DNA of 64,000 nucleotides from Megascapheus bottae. Its lineage: Eukaryota; Chordata; Mammalia; Rodentia; Geomyidae. The notes below the pieces were generated by a model. That model was not told the origin of the DNA. It made no database searches and saw only the letters and a list, made by a program, of their open reading frames with translations. The position numbers and the translations under genes are program-made. Positions 58,345 to 64,000 of the stretch are shown here, one piece after another (the stretch's first letter is position 1; each line of letters begins with the position of its first letter). Where the stretch lies: NCBI GenBank assembly GCA_024803745.1, contig JANJXV010000014.1:1159001-1223000 (forward strand), written 5' to 3'.

Positions 58345-58445
58345 ACTAGCAGGAACTCTGTCTTCTTTATTGCTGTCTCTTTAGGAATAGTGACTGGCAT
58401 ATGCTATGCATTTCACATATATTTGATGAATTGATGATTAAATGA
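58345..58445 (+). mobile_element. L2/MIR-type 3' end
   Basis: 'agcaggaactctgtcttctt', 'tgactggcatatgctatgca', 'atttgatgaattgatgatta' resemble an L2 3' end. Confidence 0.5.
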
Positions 58446-58691
58446 ACCCATTGTTAAGTCAATTAAAATTAACTTGTATATTACTTCTTCTTGCCATTTT
58501 AAATGTTCTTATGCTTCTTATGACTGAAATAAATATTGTCTTTTCTGCTTTATTTCCCAAAAAGTGCTTGTGGTGTTGCATTATTTATACTCTACAGAGC
58601 TGTATAATGGATAAGCAAAAGTAAAAAAAGAAACACTAGAAACCCTGTTAGCATGTCCAGCCTTACAGAATCTTGTAGAGCCAGTTCTTTT

Positions 58692-59048
58692 TTTAAAAAA
58701 AATAGTTTTTTATTGCGATTAATAGAAGGGTTATATTATATACACCAGATAGAAGGTGCATAACTTTACAAACATTGATACCTTTTCTCATGACATGGTC
58801 CCCATTTCCCTCCCACCGTCCCCTCGCTTATCTTGATTTCCCCCCTTCCCTAATGCAATTTCAAATAACCAATTAAGCACATATAAAATATACCAGATAA
58901 CAAGGTGAAATATTGTAACAATATGAGATAGCCAAGGGATGGCAAAAGAGATGAGAGATAACATAGTACATTAAAGACAACAGTCAGTCATTATATGGCT
59001 TTTGTTTCCTTATCCTGGAGGTCCTTACATTTAGTGTCATACTATTTG
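58692..59048 (-). mobile_element. L1 3' UTR half of a twin-primed insertion
   Basis: Reverse complement of 56.42-56.76 kb, with its A-tail at the left end (T-rich 58692-58715). Target copy TAGAGCCAGTTCTTTT at 58676-58691. Confidence 0.92.
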
Positions 59049-59247
59049 GCCTTATGTCTCTATACACAATAGAATTCTATGCTGCTGTCAGAAAGAATGA
59101 CATTGCCCCATTTGTAAGGAAATGGAAAGACTTAGAAAAAATCATATTAAGTGAAGTAAGCCAGACTCAAAGGAACATAGGCCCAATAGTCTCCCTCATT
59201 TGTCATAATCAGTCGAAACCTTGGACTCTCCTAGCAGAGATTTACAA
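59049..59247 (+). mobile_element. Inverted 5' half of the same L1
   Basis: Plus-oriented match to 56.23-56.40 kb (ORF2 end: 'gaattctatgctgctgtcag'). It is contiguous in the source with the preceding half but inverted. Second target copy TAGAGCCAGTTCTTTT at 59248-59263. Confidence 0.92.
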
Positions 59248-59956
59248 TAGAGCCAGTTCTTTTAAGAAGTTCTTTTCCAAAGATAAATGTAGTTGCATGA
59301 TTTTCTATGTCAATTCATAGCTATAATTTGAACACAAAAAGTGTCCTATTCATGGAAAACAGTTTTTGTTATTATATTTTATGTCTTAGTTGGAGGGAAG
59401 CAATGACCTCAGATGCTTAATCCATTCTCTCCCCAGCACCACTGTTTCCACTTAAATTCTCTTCCCTACCATCCACCCTCACCGGAAGTAAGAGAGGAAG
59501 GTAGGGAAGAGGAGAAGGGGAAGCTATAAAAGATTAGGATAAGATTACAGAAATCTCATTAAAGGTGAATCATCATCTCCTTCTACAGAAGCTATTTGTC
59601 TGGGGCTTTTCTTTCATCAGATATCATCCACAGTTTTATTCAACCTTTCTGCCTTGATCTCCTTTTAATAAAACCCAGGTCAATAGGTTTGAAACTTTTC
59701 ATCACATGGTGTTTACATATTGATTTCTTTGAAGTGTTATCAACATTTAATTTTATACTAGCACTCATAGTTTAGCAGTCTCCTAACATGCTGAAATATT
59801 CTTTCTTTTTTTTTCTCCAGAAGTTCCATCTTTTTCTGTGTTTTGCTCATTAGGTAGTTCTCTTTGCTCTTAAAATTTATACTTCAGTATTTTGTCTAGC
59901 CTTTTTCAATTCTTGTAGCAGCAATTTTAGAACTTCTTTTAAAAATATAATCTTCC

Positions 59957-60185
59957 AGCTGGGCACAATAGCTCATGCCTGTAATCCTAGCTACTGAGGA
60001 GGCTGAGATCTGAGGATCAAGGTTCAAAGCCAGCCCAGGACCAGAAAGACCTGAGACTCTTAACTCAATTAACCTCTAGAAAATGAGAAATGGGCCTGTG
60101 GCTCAGGGTACAGCGGTAGCCTTGAGCTGAAGAGCTCAGGGACAGTTCCCAGGCCCAGAATTCAAGCTCCATGCCCCACAAAATA
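59957..60185 (+). mobile_element. B1-Geo SINE
   Basis: 'agctgggcacaatagctcatgcc', 'gaaatgggcctgtggctcag', 'gaattcaagctccatgcccc'. Geo half single, not duplicated. Confidence 0.88.
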
Positions 60186-60499
60186 CATGTATTTAAAACC
60201 TTCCTTTTAAAAAAGGGTTAACAGCATTCTTGATAGAAGAGGAAGTTGCTCAAGTTGTACTTTCAATGCTTAAAGTTGTCTTGAGTCACAAATTTTTAAA
60301 ATTTTTTTCTCTTTCCAAATTAGGTTTCTTTGAATTTATAAATAGTAAAAAAAATGGAAAAATATTTCATACATAGTTCTAAGGTCTTTTTAAAGCATTA
60401 CTTGGCCATTTCCATACTCTTATCTCTGTGATTCATGGTAAATACACACCATTCATTATATAGAAAGGACTGAGATAAGTGTGTGCTTACCCTGCTTTA

Positions 60500-60625
60500 T
60501 TTAAGCATCACTACAGTCATATGAGACTGGCACTATTCTTCAACTTGTTTTTCAGATGACAAAAAAGGCCTGGAGACCATTCCCATGAAGATAATGAAGT
60601 AGTACTAGCAGAACTGAAATTCAAA
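60500..60625 (-). mobile_element. MIR SINE, diverged
   Basis: 'atgagactggcactattctt', 'tttttcagatgacaaaaaagg', 'cagaactgaaattcaaagg'. Confidence 0.55.
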
Positions 60626-60849
60626 GGATTATTTGTCTCAAGGGCCTATACCCTAAACTAATATTTGACAATGCTTCTATAGGATTTATGCTTTGGGCAG
60701 TTTTCTCTGTCCAAGTTCATTATTTCTCTAGTTTTCTGTTCTTTTGTTTATATTCTTGTTAAGGCAGTAAAGCTTGGCAGCTCATGGCATAAGTTCTTAG
60801 ATAAGAGTAAACTGAAAGCCAGCACATACAAGGAAAATCTTGAATAAAT

Positions 60850-61000
60850 GCTGTTAGCTGTTTGTGCCTCAGATTCCTAATCTGAAAGTGGGGAATAATA
60901 GTGCTTCCCTCATAGAGTTGTAGTAGTTAAATAAACAAATAAAGTATTAAGAAGTATCTCTGGTTTAAGGGAAGTGTTCAATAAATAGCTAATAATGTAT
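60850..61000 (+). mobile_element. MIR SINE
   Basis: 'tgcctcagattcctaatctg', 'aaagtggggaataatagtgc', 'tcatagagttgtagtagtta', 'gttcaataaatagctaataa'. Tail-to-tail with the preceding MIR. Confidence 0.75.
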
Positions 61001-61004
61001 TTAT

Positions 61005-62560
61005 TGATCCAGCATACACAATTATTGAATGCTTTAGTCTGTACTAAATGCCAGAGATCATGAGACATGATAGTGAAAAATCTTTAGTGAATAAACAAGA
61101 ATCTGTAGCTAGTTTTGTAAATCTCTCCAACTAGTGCTTTCTTACCTGAATAGTTCAAGTTTGCAGTGCAATTTTTCTACTGTAGAGCTACTTTGCTAAT
61201 CCTGTAAAGAGATGGTGTTAATTTCTTATTCCTGGAATTTGGAATGGCCCTGTGACTTGTCTTAACTAATAGAATGTGGTAAAAAAAATGATGTGGGACG
61301 TTTTAGATTTAGATCTTAAGAGGCCTCACAAATTATTCTTTGACTGGTGAGATCCAGTCTTCATGTACAGAAGTGCCTACATTAATGAAAGATGAGACAT
61401 GCAGTGCAGAGATAGAAACTCTGATAGTTTCTGGCAATTTCAGTTACCTTGGCTAGGGTTTCAAGCATGTGAATGAAATCTGGCACTCTGGATTCTGTGG
61501 CTGGTGTCAGGTTTCCCCGGTCAGCACCAAATAGAACACAGACTGACTGCCAATTCTGCTCAAACTAAAGATTATGAGTAAATGAATAAAATATAGTGAG
61601 ATGTTCTCTTACAGTTTTTGGTCAATGATGAACCACATATGGTTCCCACAAAGTTATAATGGAGCAGAAAGATTCCTATGGCCTAGTGACATTGTGATAT
61701 CCCCAGTGTTTCCGTGTGATTTATTACTCACGTATTTGTGGGGGTGCGTATATGAATAGATCTACTGGGCTTCCAATCTAAAAGGACAGCACATAAAATT
61801 ATGTACATACATTGTTGAATAAAGAAAATAAAAGATTCTATTCCTGGTTCATATATTTACTGTACTATACTTATCGTTGTTTTGGGGTGTATTCTTTGTG
61901 CTTACAAAAAGTTTACTATAAAACAGCATATTCTGATACCCTGTCAGTATCCTTGTACATCTCAGATTTCTATGTCTTCATCTACTTTATTACCACCCTA
62001 ACTCCACGGTTAATTTTGGGGTGCCTTCCTAGGTTCACTTATATACATATATAATGAAAATGGATAAAATTCCTTTCTATTGTACAGTATTGGCAAAGCT
62101 ATGCAAATATGCTTCCTGGATCCACTTTTGAATTTGTGCTGTCTTCTGCTCCCTACAGGGTTTCCCCTGCTGTACAGGAAAATACTTTTTCATTTACCAT
62201 GGAGATGATTTCCATGGTAACAATAAAAAGAATGGGACATATGTCTTGAAAAGTAAACTTTTGTAAAATATGGGACATGATAGTGGGCTTTCCCTGGAAA
62301 ATGTGGGACGTAGGTCTCCCTACTATTCCAACCCTCTCTAATTCTAAAGGACAGATTTTTATCTCGGGGGTAGCAGTTTATTTTTACTATTTAGGTTCTT
62401 AGGTAGGGCTAAGGCTAAGAAAAGAACTAGGCACTGTTTTGAAACAGGGGAAGTGTCCTTGACCACACTTCTCCCCAAGACTCATACCCATTGCATCTGA
62501 CTGGGCCTCTCCTGTGACCCTCTTTTCTATTGAAATAGTGTTGTCATAGTCGTAGCTGTC
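61005..62560. other. Intergenic, mostly unassigned
   Basis: 61230-61290 ('ctgtgacttgtcttaactaatagaatgtgg') resembles an old dispersed mammalian LTR motif whose family I cannot assign. No gene seen. Confidence 0.4.
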
Positions 62561-62562
62561 TT

Positions 62563-62650
62563 CCTCCTCCTCCTCCTCCTGGTTGAACTCAGGGCCTAGG
62601 CACTGTCCTGAGTTTCTTTTGCTCTACCACTAGCTACATTCACAGTCCAG
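62563..62650 (-). mobile_element. Geo monomer fragment after a (TCC)n run
   Basis: (TCC)6 at 62563-62580, then reverse Geo 'gttgaactcagggcctaggcactgtcc' and 'ctctaccactagc'. Confidence 0.7.
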
Positions 62651-62654
62651 AAAT

Positions 62655-62728
62655 ATACTCCTTACCTGACTTAGGTAACTGAATCCCCTCTATACATCAC
62701 CTTTATGAAAACAATTTTACAAAAAAAA
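62655..62728 (+). mobile_element. L1 3' terminus fragment
   Basis: 'ccttacctgacttaggtaactg' and 'atcccctctatacatcacc' then A-rich, matching 30.75-30.81 kb. Confidence 0.65.
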
Positions 62729-62729
62729 A

Positions 62730-63215
62730 AGAAAAAATTCTCTTGCAATTCTTGGCACTGTTTTATTTCTGCATTTCCTCTTGTAAGCTACCTCCAAAGC
62801 TCACTTTCTTCTAGACATAGAGCAGTTCAGCCTAGAGGGGGTGATATGTGAAGTGCTCTTTTGGGAATTGTCAGAATAAATGAGATTGTATTCTTGAGTA
62901 GTATTCAATTTAAGCAATCAAGCTATGGTATAATAATTTGCATGTAAATGGGAAAACATCTAAGCATCTTTCTCCTTACGAATGATAACTCCACTCTTGG
63001 GACTTAACATGTATAACAGACATCTCATCTTTTGAAGTTAATGTACTTTATACTTCTAGCTCTGTACTGATTTCATGACAAAGATAAATATTCTGACTAT
63101 TCACCTACATTTTCAGCCTCACTTGCAGTTTGCTTGGAGATGGAGACCATGAGATTGTTCTGGCCAACAGACTATGAATAGAAATGACCTTGTGTCTCTT
63201 CTGGACTGAAGCAAT
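62730..63215. other. Intergenic, unassigned
   Basis: 63110-63200 resembles old LTR-type sequence ('ttctggccaacagactatg') without a sure family. No gene. Confidence 0.35.
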
Positions 63216-63236
63216 TACAAGTGATTGTGCTTTTTT

Positions 63237-63279
63237 CATATATTTTTATTGTAATTATTAGAAGGGTTACATTATATTT
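63237..63279 (-). mobile_element. Minute L1 3' end, about 43 bp
   Basis: Reverse of the L1 terminus (ATATAATGTAACCCTTCTAA, A-rich end). Target repeat GATTGTGCTTT at 63223-63233 and 63280-63290. Confidence 0.8.
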
Positions 63280-63296
63280 GATTGTGCTTTCTTTTG

Positions 63297-64000
63297 TTCC
63301 TTTCTTTGCCTGCAGTAGAAATCAAGTGTTCCATGTGAAACAGTTCCAAGAGGACCTAACCCACATTGAATTATGGTGTGAGCAACACAAACTTTTATTA
63401 ACTTTTTTCTGGATATTTGCCTTAACCTTTAATAACATATCTGAGCTATTTGTGCCAACACTTTTTGGAGTTATACTAAAGGATATTTTGCTTAGGATGT
63501 GCAAGTATGCTTTCATGTTCTGCATTTCAAAAATCTATGTAATTTTTAATACATTGGGAGGTCTCATGGATTTATAAGCATGTTGCATTAAATCATTATA
63601 ATATTTTATGATATTTTATAATTATTGTAATTTTTCTTGAAGCTAGCAAGAACATTACATTTTAAATAAACACCTTTATTATCTTTTTTTCTCTACTCCT
63701 GCTTCTGTACACTGAGACAATGTCTGTATGCTTCTGTTCTGAATAATTTTTGGCCTTCCTAGAAACAATGCTGCAAAATTATGGTTTGAGATTTGTCTTA
63801 ATTTTTCAAGGATCTTAGAGATTGGTCATAGCTGTAAGTGAAGTGAAGTGATACTCAGACCCTTCCTATCAACCTGTTCAAAGTTTCAGTGACTAACTCA
63901 ATTTTCTGTCAACCAACGTAGTTACCTATCAGACCCCATTTTGGCTTGTGCTCTAATAAAGATTCCTGATTCGACCTCCAAAATGTGTCTTCTCTGTTTT
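63297..64000. other. Intergenic, unassigned
   Basis: An open frame at 63221-63577 plus (118 codons) begins in the tiny L1 and runs on. It has hydrophobic stretches but no known motif, and I treat it as chance. Confidence 0.4.

Noticed and set aside
63221..63577. 118-codon frame at the right end, membrane-like
   Set aside because: It begins inside a 43-bp L1 fragment. Hydrophobic residues reflect T-rich DNA. No homology that I recognise.
1..64000. CRISPR arrays, operons, bacterial mobile elements, phage genes
   Set aside because: None seen. The window is a vertebrate nuclear locus with spliced gene structure and mammalian retroposons.

Overview
This is a window of nuclear DNA from a rodent, most likely a member of the Geomyoidea (kangaroo rats, pocket mice, pocket gophers). 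The evidence is a high density of a dimeric SINE whose left half looks like a tRNA-Ala/ID element and whose right half is the 'Geo' monomer (IDL-Geo). I know that SINE as restricted to that superfamily. It occurs with B1-Geo dimers, lineage-type L1 3' ends and old mammalian repeats (MIR, L2, MER5A, MaLR LTRs).

Only one protein-coding gene can be supported. It is C1galt1 (core 1 beta-1,3-galactosyltransferase, T-synthase) on the minus strand. Three coding exons (10795-10576, 6318-5651, 4369-4166) have good splice sites and consistent phases. They join into an intact 363-residue reading frame, the same length as the human protein. The 5' end lies in a strong CpG island (about 28.57-29.68 kb) with GC boxes, a CCAAT box in minus orientation and two good candidate donors for a non-coding first exon. 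The gene therefore runs right to left from about 29.5 kb to below 4.2 kb. Intron 1 (about 18 kb) is filled with SINE and L1 debris, mostly without function that I can see.

Layout: 1-4165 is the 3' UTR and downstream flank, with a tiny L1 insertion, MER5A and two MIRs. 4166-10812 holds the coding exons and two introns. 10.8-28.6 kb is intron 1 (about 13 SINEs, old L1 ORF2 pieces, L1 3' ends). 28.6-29.7 kb is the CpG-island promoter. 29.7-64 kb is intergenic DNA with no recognisable gene: a SINE-rich stretch at 31.9-47 kb, an old plus-strand L1 at 38.3-41.1 kb, a solo-type ERV-II LTR with a lysine tRNA primer site at 41.1-41.4 kb, a MaLR LTR at 33.2-33.8 kb, and L1 3' ends at 53.6-59.3 kb. The last include a textbook twin-primed (5'-inverted) insertion with a perfect 16-bp target duplication.

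I found no undescribed functional system such as a new enzyme cluster or defence locus. What stands out is the retroposon biology. Three B1-Geo copies share a 53-56 bp internal duplication. Two copies look like B1-B1-ID trimers. The Geo monomer carries tRNA-like A and B boxes. Three L1 insertions are only 40-95 bp long but still have target duplications. One SINE sits 30 bp from the splice donor of the first coding exon.
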